Positions 1-5,606 of a stretch of 8,280 nucleotides of DNA are shown here, in pieces. The translations under genes were made by a program, and so were the position numbers. Within the stretch, counting starts at the first letter, position 1. The number at the start of each line of letters is the position of its first letter. Origin of the DNA: Perlabentimonas sp964554585 (GTDB lineage: Bacteria > Bacteroidota > Bacteroidia > Bacteroidales > Tenuifilaceae); the NCBI GenBank assembly GCA_964554585.1, contig CAZKPD010000109.1:1-8280 (forward strand), written 5' to 3'. Under the pieces are notes generated by a model. That model made no database searches. It had not been told where the DNA came from and saw only the letters and a program-made list of their open reading frames with translations.

Positions 1-74
1 TACTAATCAAAGTACAACCGATTTTCTATTCTGACCCGATTGATGCGGTATTTAAAGCGTTAGGGGCAGTGTAG
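1..74 (+). CDS. C-terminal end of an unidentified upstream gene (partial)
   Basis: The frame beginning at base 3 is open to a TAG at 72-74 and encodes 23 residues, ending in FYSDPIDAVFKALGAV. The other two plus-strand frames stop within the first 35 bases. The peptide has ordinary composition and a plausible C-terminal helix, so it is probably the tail of a real gene entering from the left. I do not recognise the family. It is followed by a terminator-like hairpin at 162-184, which fits a gene end separate from the cassette that starts at 382. The open stretch is short enough to occur by chance, so confidence is low. Confidence 0.35.
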   Translation, partial: LIKVQPIFYSDPIDAVFKALGAV

Positions 75-161
75 GAGGATAGTGAGGGAAAAGGGATAAT
101 ATACGGAGCCGATGCCCTCTCCATATGGTATTAATATGTTGTCCCAAAAAAAAGGAGTAAT

Positions 162-184
162 AGCGGAGCCTTTACAGCTCCGCT
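162..184 (+). terminator. Hairpin, possible intrinsic terminator
   Basis: AGCGGAGC (162-169) and GCTCCGCT (177-184) form a perfect 8-bp, mostly G+C stem with a 7-nt loop. On the plus strand it is followed only by a weak T-rich tail (TGTTTG), so termination may be inefficient. On the minus strand the eight A at 146-153 would read as a U8 tract, but about 8 nt away from the stem. The most likely role is to end the partial gene at 1-74 and insulate the cassette downstream. Confidence 0.5.
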
Positions 185-273
185 TGTTTGCGTATATAAG
201 CAGGGAGGTTAAATAGAAATACCAAATTTTAAAAGGAATATTGGTAGTAGATGTCAAATTACTATGAAAAATA

Positions 274-301
274 ACAGATAGTTTAAATTATTTAAGTCTG
301 T
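274..301. promoter_or_regulatory. AT-rich palindrome just upstream of the -35, possible operator
   Basis: TTAAAT-T-ATTTAA (283-295) is a perfect 6+6 palindrome around one central base. It is nested between ACAGA (274-278) and TCTGT (297-301), which are also mutually inverted, with a 3-nt asymmetry between the outer and inner arms. It ends one base before the TTGACA. The placement suits a regulator binding site, but AT-rich palindromes arise often by chance and no regulator gene for it is visible. Confidence 0.3.
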
Positions 302-302
302 A

Positions 303-331
303 TTGACAATAATGTGTTGGGCTACTGTTTA
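303..331 (+). promoter_or_regulatory. Candidate sigma-A-type promoter of the dynamin cassette
   Basis: A perfect TTGACA -35 hexamer lies at 303-308, about 75 bases before the ATG at 382. The corresponding -10 is poor: TGTTTA at 17-bp spacing (326-331) or TTTAGA at 19-bp spacing (328-333) match the consensus at only 2-3 positions. A perfect -35 with a weak -10 could mean a promoter that needs an activator, or a chance match. It is the best promoter candidate upstream of the cassette, and the AT-rich DNA just 5' could act as an UP element. Confidence 0.35.
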
Positions 332-381
332 GAAAACGAAACACATAAGTAATTAGATCAAAATGCAAAGCGAGCAACGAT

Positions 382-2916
382 ATGAATGAAAAAGAAATTG
401 TTGAAGAGATTATCCGAATACTAAGTGATACGGAAAAAAACAAGCACTATTTTGCTAGCGATATTACGTGGTTTAATGACCGGCTAGCATTTTGGCGGCA
501 AAACTATATACGTATTGGTTTAATTGGGGTAACGAGTAGTGGCAAATCAACCTTATTGAATGCCATAATGGGGGATATTATACTACCGTATGGTATTCGT
601 CCTACCTCGGGTATAATAGTAACCTGTTCGAAGGCATCTTCACGCCAAGCAACTGTTTTTTATAATAATAACCGCATTCAAAAGGTTTCAGATAATAATC
701 TTCCGCAAAAAATTACACAATTGGCCGATGAAAAATATAACTCTGGAAACAAAAAAGATGTTAAATACATAGATGTTCGCGCACCGGGTTTCCTTTTTCA
801 AGAAGATGTTCAGATAGTAGATAGCCCAGGATTAGATGCAGTAGACATGGAACACCATGAAAAGTTAACGATGGAAGTCCTACTCCCAACCGTAGATATT
901 TGCCTGTATCTATGTACATTGAAGGCCAATGCAGATGTAATAACGGGTGATGTCATTGGAGTAATAAAAAGGAACAACAAACCGTTGGTGGTAGTACAGA
1001 ATATGTTGGATTCGGTTGAACCTAAGATAGGGAAGAACGGAGTTATAGAGAAAACTAAGGAACAGGTGGCAGATGAACATAAACAGCGGGTTAAGAGAAT
1101 TATTGCATCCGTGGATAAAAATCTAGTTAAGTCAACTCCGGTAATCCAAATTTCAGCCAAACAGGGGATAAACAGCAGAATGAGTGGTGATAACTCCACT
1201 TATATCGATTCCCGAATTGCAATACTCGTTGAAACTATTAACCGCACCATAGACTATCTTAGCCCCTCTATAAGGATAAACAGATTAAAGCAAATAGCAG
1301 TACACCTTGATACAATTATTGATTATGAAAAAAACCAACTGGAGGCCGAACGGTTTAATCTGGAGAGGGAACAACAGCAGAGTAAGCTATCGCTATTGTA
1401 TGAAAAAAGAACGAAATTGAATGATGCACTTATAATGACTAATAACGAAATTGTTGGTGAGTTGGACAAATTAGGCAGTACATTTGATCAAACTGCTAAG
1501 GAAATAAGTCAATTAGGGTCTACTGAAATAGATGGTGCTAATCAAACCCTCATGAAACTACATGAAAGAGTACGAAAATGCGAAGGCTCGTTAATTAAAC
1601 AGGTTGATAAATTTAATACTCAAATGAAAGAACTCATCCTAGAATTCAACCTGAATCCACGTGATTATTTTAGTGGTGATCTGCCCAGCAGGCAAACACC
1701 GGGGGCTACTTTTAACATAGCGAAAAAGACCGAAACACGTACGCTTAGACAAGAGGAAAAAGGGATAGTGAACAAGGTCAAACGATTTATTGGTTCGGTA
1801 TTTGATAATGGTGATTGGGGTTGGGAGAAATACACCGAGGAGTACCTGGTTATTGATGCTGAAGCAACCCAAAACCGCTTGACAGAATTTTACAACACTA
1901 TGAATAGGAAAACTACCTACTACTTGGATAATTGGAAAAACACTGTATCTCGTATTCAGACCGTCCTTGATTTGGAATTGCAACGTAGGCAAGATGAAGA
2001 AAATATCAAAAACAATACGATAATCGAAATTCAACAACGTCAAGATAACCTTGAGCAATTAAATAAAATAAGAGAAAAAATTAAAGAGCAATTTATTCCA
2101 ATGGAACACCACAAGCGAGAAGAGAAAAACGTTTATGAACCTCCATCAATAATAAGAAAACGTACACAAGTGGAAATATCAGAACAAGTATTTAATTTGT
2201 ATCTCATAAGTCAGGTAGTATTAAGAAGGCAATTTAGGGAAATATTTTCCGCCTGTCAGCAAAGCAACTATAGAAAGGCCGGTACTAAACTAACTCATTC
2301 CCTGGTTTGGGGTTGGGATAGCTACTCTTTAACAAGCTTTATCTATCGCTTTACTGGTTATGATTTGAATTCTGCACAATTGCAGGAACTCTACTCCCAG
2401 GGTATCACCTCTTATAATATAGGAAAGCATCGATATATTATAGTTGATGAAAAACAAGGTGCTTCGGCCATGATGAGTAAGCTAAAGAAAATGATTTCTA
2501 ACCATTATAATTGCTATCTACTCGTGGACGTAATGCAGTATGGATCAATGATGAAACAGCTACAAAAAAGCCGGATAGTTGAGATTCCAGCTTTCGAAAG
2601 ATGCATTAAAAACTGGGTAAGCCAATCGTTTACGGAGTATAAAGTAGCCGATAATATCGAGGAATGGGTCAAGGGCGTTTTTGATTTAAGGTCTTATTTA
2701 GATAAACATCCTAAGGGGCATATGCTGGTTAATGATTCTAATCCAATTTATTCACTAATTATGTTTGAGTTATCTAGCAAAAAACATATTAACTATGCTG
2801 TAGAAACAGAGTATATTAGGCTACTAACTGAACGGATGCCATACTTAGTATCGCCAAGCGATTTGCAATACTGTTCGAGTATTATGCAGGGATTTTCATC
2901 TCTAAATACTGGATAA
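382..2916 (+). CDS. Large dynamin-like GTPase (844 aa) with an unrecognised C-terminal domain
   Basis: This is a dynamin-family large GTPase, expected to bind and hydrolyse GTP and to couple this to oligomerisation, often on membranes. The P-loop GVTSSGKS is at residues 49-56. The switch threonine is in RPTSG (T75). The DxPG motif is DSPG (147-150). The G4 region is the non-canonical QNMLD (206-210), following a hydrophobic strand. Helical, Gln/Glu/Lys-rich stretches at about 300-420 and 500-580 suggest the usual dynamin bundle and stalk. A Trp/Gly-rich patch (DNGDWGWEKY) lies near 475-484. No long hydrophobic or glycine-zipper membrane segment is seen, unlike its two partners. Residues about 590-844 look like a separate alpha/beta region, with strands such as YIIVDE and CYLLVDV, which I cannot assign. 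The ATG at 382 is preceded by AAGCGAG (368-374), a weak ribosome site at good spacing. At 844 aa it is longer than many bacterial dynamins. It heads the cassette. Confidence 0.88.
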   Translation: MNEKEIVEEIIRILSDTEKNKHYFASDITWFNDRLAFWRQNYIRIGLIGVTSSGKSTLLNAIMGDIILPYGIRPTSGIIVTCSKASSRQATVFYNNNRIQKVSDNNLPQKITQLADEKYNSGNKKDVKYIDVRAPGFLFQEDVQIVDSPGLDAVDMEHHEKLTMEVLLPTVDICLYLCTLKANADVITGDVIGVIKRNNKPLVVVQNMLDSVEPKIGKNGVIEKTKEQVADEHKQRVKRIIASVDKNLVKSTPVIQISAKQGINSRMSGDNSTYIDSRIAILVETINRTIDYLSPSIRINRLKQIAVHLDTIIDYEKNQLEAERFNLEREQQQSKLSLLYEKRTKLNDALIMTNNEIVGELDKLGSTFDQTAKEISQLGSTEIDGANQTLMKLHERVRKCEGSLIKQVDKFNTQMKELILEFNLNPRDYFSGDLPSRQTPGATFNIAKKTETRTLRQEEKGIVNKVKRFIGSVFDNGDWGWEKYTEEYLVIDAEATQNRLTEFYNTMNRKTTYYLDNWKNTVSRIQTVLDLELQRRQDEENIKNNTIIEIQQRQDNLEQLNKIREKIKEQFIPMEHHKREEKNVYEPPSIIRKRTQVEISEQVFNLYLISQVVLRRQFREIFSACQQSNYRKAGTKLTHSLVWGWDSYSLTSFIYRFTGYDLNSAQLQELYSQGITSYNIGKHRYIIVDEKQGASAMMSKLKKMISNHYNCYLLVDVMQYGSMMKQLQKSRIVEIPAFERCIKNWVSQSFTEYKVADNIEEWVKGVFDLRSYLDKHPKGHMLVNDSNPIYSLIMFELSSKKHINYAVETEYIRLLTERMPYLVSPSDLQYCSSIMQGFSSLNTG

Positions 2917-2928
2917 AAGGTAAATATG
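2915..2928 (+). promoter_or_regulatory. Ribosome binding site AAAAGG with ATG 2926
   Basis: AAAAGG at 2915-2920 overlaps the stop of the first GTPase and lies 5 bases before an ATG at 2926. It is the strongest initiation signal in the 2917-2980 interval. It opens a frame that closes after 11 codons (MSSFCSTGANK), one frame away from the long coiled-coil frame. It therefore supports either a frameshift in the T5 run or a tiny leader peptide. Confidence 0.45.
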
Positions 2929-2947
2929 AGTTCTTTTTGCAGTACAG

Positions 2948-3604
2948 GTGCTAATAAGTAATAGTGTTGAAAGGATGAGTGGGATTTTGAATAAGCACAA
3001 ATCAGTTATAGTTGAAGTTGACGAAGTAACCCGTGGCATTATGGAAGCTTTGGAAATCCAAATGGTTACAGGAGTAAGCACAGTGATTTACCAAGGCACT
3101 GAAACGGTTTCAGATGAAATAAAAACAGTTAAGAAGCAGATGGCTATGGGTGTTAAGGAAGTTACAGGCAAAATAATATCTCTTGAAAAAGTAGCAGAGC
3201 AAAATTTATTGCAGATACAGAATACAAATGAGCTTATAGAAAACATCAACGAAGAAACCAATAAAACCATTGAACAGCTTGGTACTCAATTAAAAGAAGA
3301 AATAGGCAATGCTACATCTATTATGAAAACAGAACTAGAAAACATATATGACAAATATGAAAAAATGACTGACGAAAGTAAAAAAAGAATGGATGAGCTA
3401 CTGAATGGCATAACATCAATGCTTGATAAGCAGTCGCAGTTAATAACTACTTTACAGGCAAATCAGGAAGCAATATTGGCCATAAATAAGCAACTGCCAG
3501 AATTAAGTGATCGAATTAGAACCCTGGAAAAGGAAATCACGTGGCTTGGGTTACCGTTTTATAAAAAAATAGGACGCACTAGAAAGGAGTTGAAAATGCA
3601 GTGA
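2948..3604 (+). CDS. Coiled-coil protein between dynamin genes; 5' end uncertain
   Basis: The product is about 218 aa and almost wholly helical: Glu/Lys/Gln/Thr-rich with heptad-like hydrophobic spacing from about residue 40 to 195. It has no catalytic motif or signal peptide. The C-terminus is basic (KKIGRTRKELKMQ), preceded by WLGLPFY, which could touch lipid. A structural adaptor or assembly partner for the neighbouring GTPases is an inference from context. The start is unclear. GTG 2948 has no ribosome site, and ATG 2975 has GAAAGG directly abutting it. The best signal is AAAAGG (2915-2920) before ATG 2926, but that frame gives only an 11-residue peptide. Dropping one T from the T5 run at 2934-2938 would join ATG 2926 to this frame, giving MSSFAVQVLISNSVERM and about 225 aa. 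The stop codon overlaps the next gene's GTG in the sequence GTGA. Confidence 0.75.
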   Translation: MLISNSVERMSGILNKHKSVIVEVDEVTRGIMEALEIQMVTGVSTVIYQGTETVSDEIKTVKKQMAMGVKEVTGKIISLEKVAEQNLLQIQNTNELIENINEETNKTIEQLGTQLKEEIGNATSIMKTELENIYDKYEKMTDESKKRMDELLNGITSMLDKQSQLITTLQANQEAILAINKQLPELSDRIRTLEKEITWLGLPFYKKIGRTRKELKMQ

Positions 3605-3729
3605 CTTACAACCTCGAACAATTAAAAGAACTCTGTATTAACTCATCTTTTTTACACCTGGCTGATAAGTACATACCGTACCTGTCGGAAAAAGGGCAGA
3701 TACCTTTTGCTGCGGAGAAGGAAGGCTAA
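3601..3729 (+). CDS. N-terminal fragment of the second dynamin-like GTPase (assembly-broken)
   Basis: GTG 3601 overlaps the TGA of the coiled-coil gene (GTGA), and AAAGGAG at 3583-3589 sits about 11 bases upstream. This is a typical coupled start. The genuine part is 31 residues of amphipathic helix, followed by GQIPFA at 3694-3711. After that the sequence departs into foreign DNA and stops at TAA 3727-3729. The same GQIPFA coding sequence recurs in the same frame at 3850, where it continues into FADLLAQRLENM and the P-loop. This is therefore the true start of the gene continued at 3850-4186 and 4197-5606. A helix of about 55 residues before the P-loop matches the N-terminal layout of dynamin-like proteins. 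Confidence 0.75.
   Translation: MTYNLEQLKELCINSSFLHLADKYIPYLSEKGQIPFAAEKEG
3694..3712 (+). repeat. 19-bp direct repeat, copy 1 (contig-end overlap)
   Basis: The 19 bases GGGCAGATACCTTTTGCTG are identical to 3850-3868, and both copies are read in the same frame as GQIPFA. The sequences diverge directly after the repeat. The second copy begins at the first base after the N gap. This is what an unmerged overlap between two contigs looks like. Confidence 0.9.
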
Positions 3730-3839
3730 GGAATGGATACGAAGTTTTCTGTTGCGATACATATCCTGATTTTGATTTCGGAATCTCCGACCCCGCTGAA
3801 CTCCGATCAGATGGCCGGAAGTGTCGGCACCAACGCCAG
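3713..3839 (+). pseudogene. Rrf2-family regulator N-terminal fragment, probably chimeric DNA
   Basis: ATG 3733 opens a 35-residue peptide (MDTKFSVAIHILILISE, then DQMAGSVGTNA). This is the characteristic start of an Rrf2/YwnA-type winged-helix transcriptional regulator: the first helix, then the recognition-helix region. It is cut in mid-codon by the N gap. A purine-rich ribosome site (AAGGAAGG and AAGGA) precedes it, so it is a real gene's 5' end from elsewhere. By hand count its GC is about 51%, above the roughly 40% of the flanking GTPase gene. It sits between two copies of a 19-bp overlap inside another gene. I read it as misjoined sequence, not a resident gene of this cassette. Confidence 0.75.
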
Positions 3840-3849
3840 NNNNNNNNNN
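3840..3849. other. Assembly gap 1 (10 N)
   Basis: Exactly ten N, a usual placeholder for a scaffold join of unknown size. It separates the Rrf2 fragment from the second copy of the 19-bp repeat. The repeat suggests that there is no missing sequence and that the true join is an overlap. Confidence 0.97.
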
Positions 3850-3868
3850 GGGCAGATACCTTTTGCTG
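3850..3868 (+). repeat. 19-bp direct repeat, copy 2 (contig start)
   Basis: Identical to 3694-3712 and starting at the first base after the N gap. Merging the two copies removes 156 positions (52 codons) and keeps the reading frame of the second GTPase gene. Confidence 0.9.
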
Positions 3869-4186
3869 ATCTACTTGCTCAGAGACTAGAGAATATGGAT
3901 AGTATGGAATTACTGGTTCCAGTATTAGGTATACAGGGAACCGGCAAGAGCAGCTTGCTCAATGCTCTTCTAATGGATGACATTGTTTTACCTGTTGACG
4001 CAGATGAAACAACCTGTATACCGGTGGAAATCAGGTTTGGTCTTAATGACGGTGAAATAATAATCTTTTTTAAAGATCAGACCGACCCACTTCAAACTTA
4101 TGACTATAAGATACTTGATGAGTACGTAAACAATGCTAATAATCCAGGCAATGAAAAACAAGTGTCTCATGTTGTTATATATAAGG
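3850..4186 (+). CDS. Second dynamin-like GTPase, P-loop segment (assembly-broken)
   Basis: These 112 codons continue from residue 31 of the GTG 3601 gene once the duplicated 19 bp are merged. They contain VPVLGIQGTGKSSLLNAL, with the P-loop GIQGTGKS starting at base 3928. The switch region has ILP-like spacing (DDIVLPVDADETTCIPVEIRFG, conserved T in ETT), as in the two other GTPases of the cassette. A strand-turn region and VSHVVIYK then lead to the second N gap. Read straight through the ten N, this frame would end at 4204-4206, but only because the placeholder has the wrong length. No start codon belongs here; any start called inside the Rrf2 fragment is an artefact. Confidence 0.85.
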
Positions 4187-4196
4187 NNNNNNNNNN
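4187..4196. other. Assembly gap 2 (10 N)
   Basis: Ten N fall between VVIYK and QLLAGGVVLVDLPG of one GTPase domain. The left side ends one base into a codon and the right side begins a codon at 4197, so the true missing length should be 2 mod 3 bases, not ten. In related GTPases this loop is short, so only a few codons are probably missing. Confidence 0.97.
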
Positions 4197-5606
4197 CAAC
4201 TACTAGCTGGGGGGGTGGTTCTGGTTGATTTGCCGGGGGTGGGGAGCATGACCCCCCAGAATGTTGAAATAACAATGAGTTACATAGAAAGACTAACCGC
4301 AGCCATTTTCTTACTGCGAACTAACCCGCCTATAACTCGCCATGAAAAAATATTTCTAACCATGGCATGGCCAAAATTGACTCGAGCCTGGTTCATACAA
4401 AATCAGTGGAATGATGAAGGTGAATCAGAAGTTAATGAAGGAAAAGAACATAATCTATATGTACTTCGGCAAATTGCGGATCAATATAACACTAGCAAAG
4501 ATATTGAAGTGATGATTGTAAATATTTTTAAAGCTCTTGGTGAACGCTTATCTGGTAATAATGAAGATTGTTCAGAATCAGGTATTGAACGGGTTCGGGA
4601 GATTCTTGATTCACTAAGCCGGGGATGGAAGGAATTGCTCGAACAGGAATTGGATAATTTTTTAAGGAAGTGTGTAGACAGCATTAAATTAAAGATCTTG
4701 GAACTATTAAAACAAGCGCAGCTAAGTAACGGAGAATTGCGAAACGAGATCAAAATATCTGAACAAATACTTGCCGCTGAAATTGAGGACAATCGACAAC
4801 TTATTACCGGTATTGAAGAAAAGGTATCTTACTATAGGATGGAGTTGCTTAATTTTGCCAATCAGACCAGCAAAAAACAGGAACAGTATTTACGAGCGGA
4901 GATGCGTAGAATTGTTGGTGGTGGCTTAACCGATGGTTATTTGTTAAATAGTGTTTTTATAGAACAGCAGGATATTGCGTTTGAATCAGCTATATTTGAA
5001 TTAACTGAATTAACCTTTTCTATGCAATGCGATTTACAAAATGAACTGGAGGAATTACGTATTCCTGATATGAGTGGGCAATATGTGTCTGCCCGAGAAT
5101 TCTTCAAAAAGGAAAGCATCAAATTGGAAAAGTTTCTTCCCCCTGCTGCTTCAATCGGGGGTGGAATTGCCGGGTTATGGGCTGGGGCAAAAGCAGGAGG
5201 TGCTGTTGGGACATTTATTGGAGGACCGGTCGGTACAGTAATTGGTAGCATAGCGGGTGTAGCAGTTGCAATAGGGATTGGGGCGTTAGGGAATTGGTTA
5301 GGAACTACGGCAAAGAAGGGTATTACTGCAATTAAAGAAAACCTAACTATGGCTGATATCGAGCCATTAATCTACTCATTTAAAAAAGATTTAGAAGATC
5401 ATATTGAGACTACAACCAATCAGGTTATGGATGAAGTTGAAAAGGAACTAATGAACTTTAAAGAGTTTGAAAAACTGCAATTGGATAGAAAAAAACAGGA
5501 AAACAGAGAACATATAGAAAAATGCAAAGCCGATTTCCAATCATACATAAATGATTTAAAGTACGATTTGGAGACCATCAACAGCATTGAAGAGGAGATA
5601 CATTAA
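4197..5606 (+). CDS. Second dynamin-like GTPase, DxPG to C-terminus (assembly-broken)
   Basis: These 469 codons are the remainder of the gene that begins at GTG 3601; the whole protein would be about 613-615 aa. The segment opens with QLLAGGVVLVDLPGVG, whose DLPG (D codon at 4227) is the G3 motif. The G4 region is probably IQNQWND (about 4395-4415), again non-canonical. A helical bundle follows. Bases 5131-5305 encode a hydrophobic Gly/Ala-rich run (SIGGGIAGLWAG, then GGAVGTFIGG and AVAIGIGALG) with GxxxG spacing, resembling a membrane-inserting paddle or glycine zipper. The C-terminal ~100 residues are charged coiled coil. GTG 4215 inside the DxPG strand is not a real start. The TAA at 5604-5606 overlaps the next ATG (TAATG), so translation is probably coupled and the two GTPases made in similar amounts. 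Confidence 0.87.
   Translation, partial: QLLAGGVVLVDLPGVGSMTPQNVEITMSYIERLTAAIFLLRTNPPITRHEKIFLTMAWPKLTRAWFIQNQWNDEGESEVNEGKEHNLYVLRQIADQYNTSKDIEVMIVNIFKALGERLSGNNEDCSESGIERVREILDSLSRGWKELLEQELDNFLRKCVDSIKLKILELLKQAQLSNGELRNEIKISEQILAAEIEDNRQLITGIEEKVSYYRMELLNFANQTSKKQEQYLRAEMRRIVGGGLTDGYLLNSVFIEQQDIAFESAIFELTELTFSMQCDLQNELEELRIPDMSGQYVSAREFFKKESIKLEKFLPPAASIGGGIAGLWAGAKAGGAVGTFIGGPVGTVIGSIAGVAVAIGIGALGNWLGTTAKKGITAIKENLTMADIEPLIYSFKKDLEDHIETTTNQVMDEVEKELMNFKEFEKLQLDRKKQENREHIEKCKADFQSYINDLKYDLETINSIEEEIH
4207..4259 (+). repeat. G-rich inverted repeat next to gap 2
   Basis: CTGGGGGG (4207-4214) and CCCCCCAG (4252-4259) are perfect 8-bp inverted arms around a 37-nt loop that itself holds G5 and G4 runs (4235-4244). 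The stretch encodes the DxPG strand of the second GTPase. Its structure and G content probably explain why the assembly breaks ten bases upstream. A regulatory role is not suggested. Confidence 0.6.

Larger units (their letters stand above)
75..381. other. Intergenic region of about 300 bases
   Basis: No convincing gene is seen on either strand. It contains the hairpin at 162-184, an A8 run at 146-153, two copies of CGGAGCC (104-110 and 164-170), and an imperfect inverted repeat pairing 93-102 with 136-145 (about 8 of 10 positions). An AT-rich palindrome (274-301) precedes a TTGACA element. A 65-codon minus-strand frame (60-257) crosses the hairpin and looks like chance. The first cassette gene cannot start much earlier than 382, because an in-frame TAA lies at 346-348. 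Confidence 0.6.

Noticed and set aside
60..257. 65-codon minus-strand frame in the intergenic region
   Set aside because: It crosses the terminator-like hairpin and the A8 run, has no ribosome site I can support and resembles no known protein.
363..389. Eight-codon frame MQSEQRYE overlapping the start of the first GTPase
   Set aside because: No ribosome site, very short and easily random; a leader peptide cannot be supported.
810..1199. Long minus-strand frames inside the GTPase genes (also 1639-2058, 4937-5251 and others)
   Set aside because: They are antisense shadows of clear coding sequence, with no own start signals and low-complexity or hydrophobic translations.
3733..4206. An apparent single protein joining an Rrf2-like N-terminus to a P-loop GTPase through the N gap
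   Set aside because: The join passes through ten N. The 19-bp repeat shows where the GTPase sequence really connects, and the end at 4206 depends on the arbitrary length of the second gap.
4215..5606. GTG 4215 as the start of an independent gene
   Set aside because: It lies inside the strand before DLPG; the frame is open upstream to the gap and encodes expected GTPase sequence (QLLAGG).
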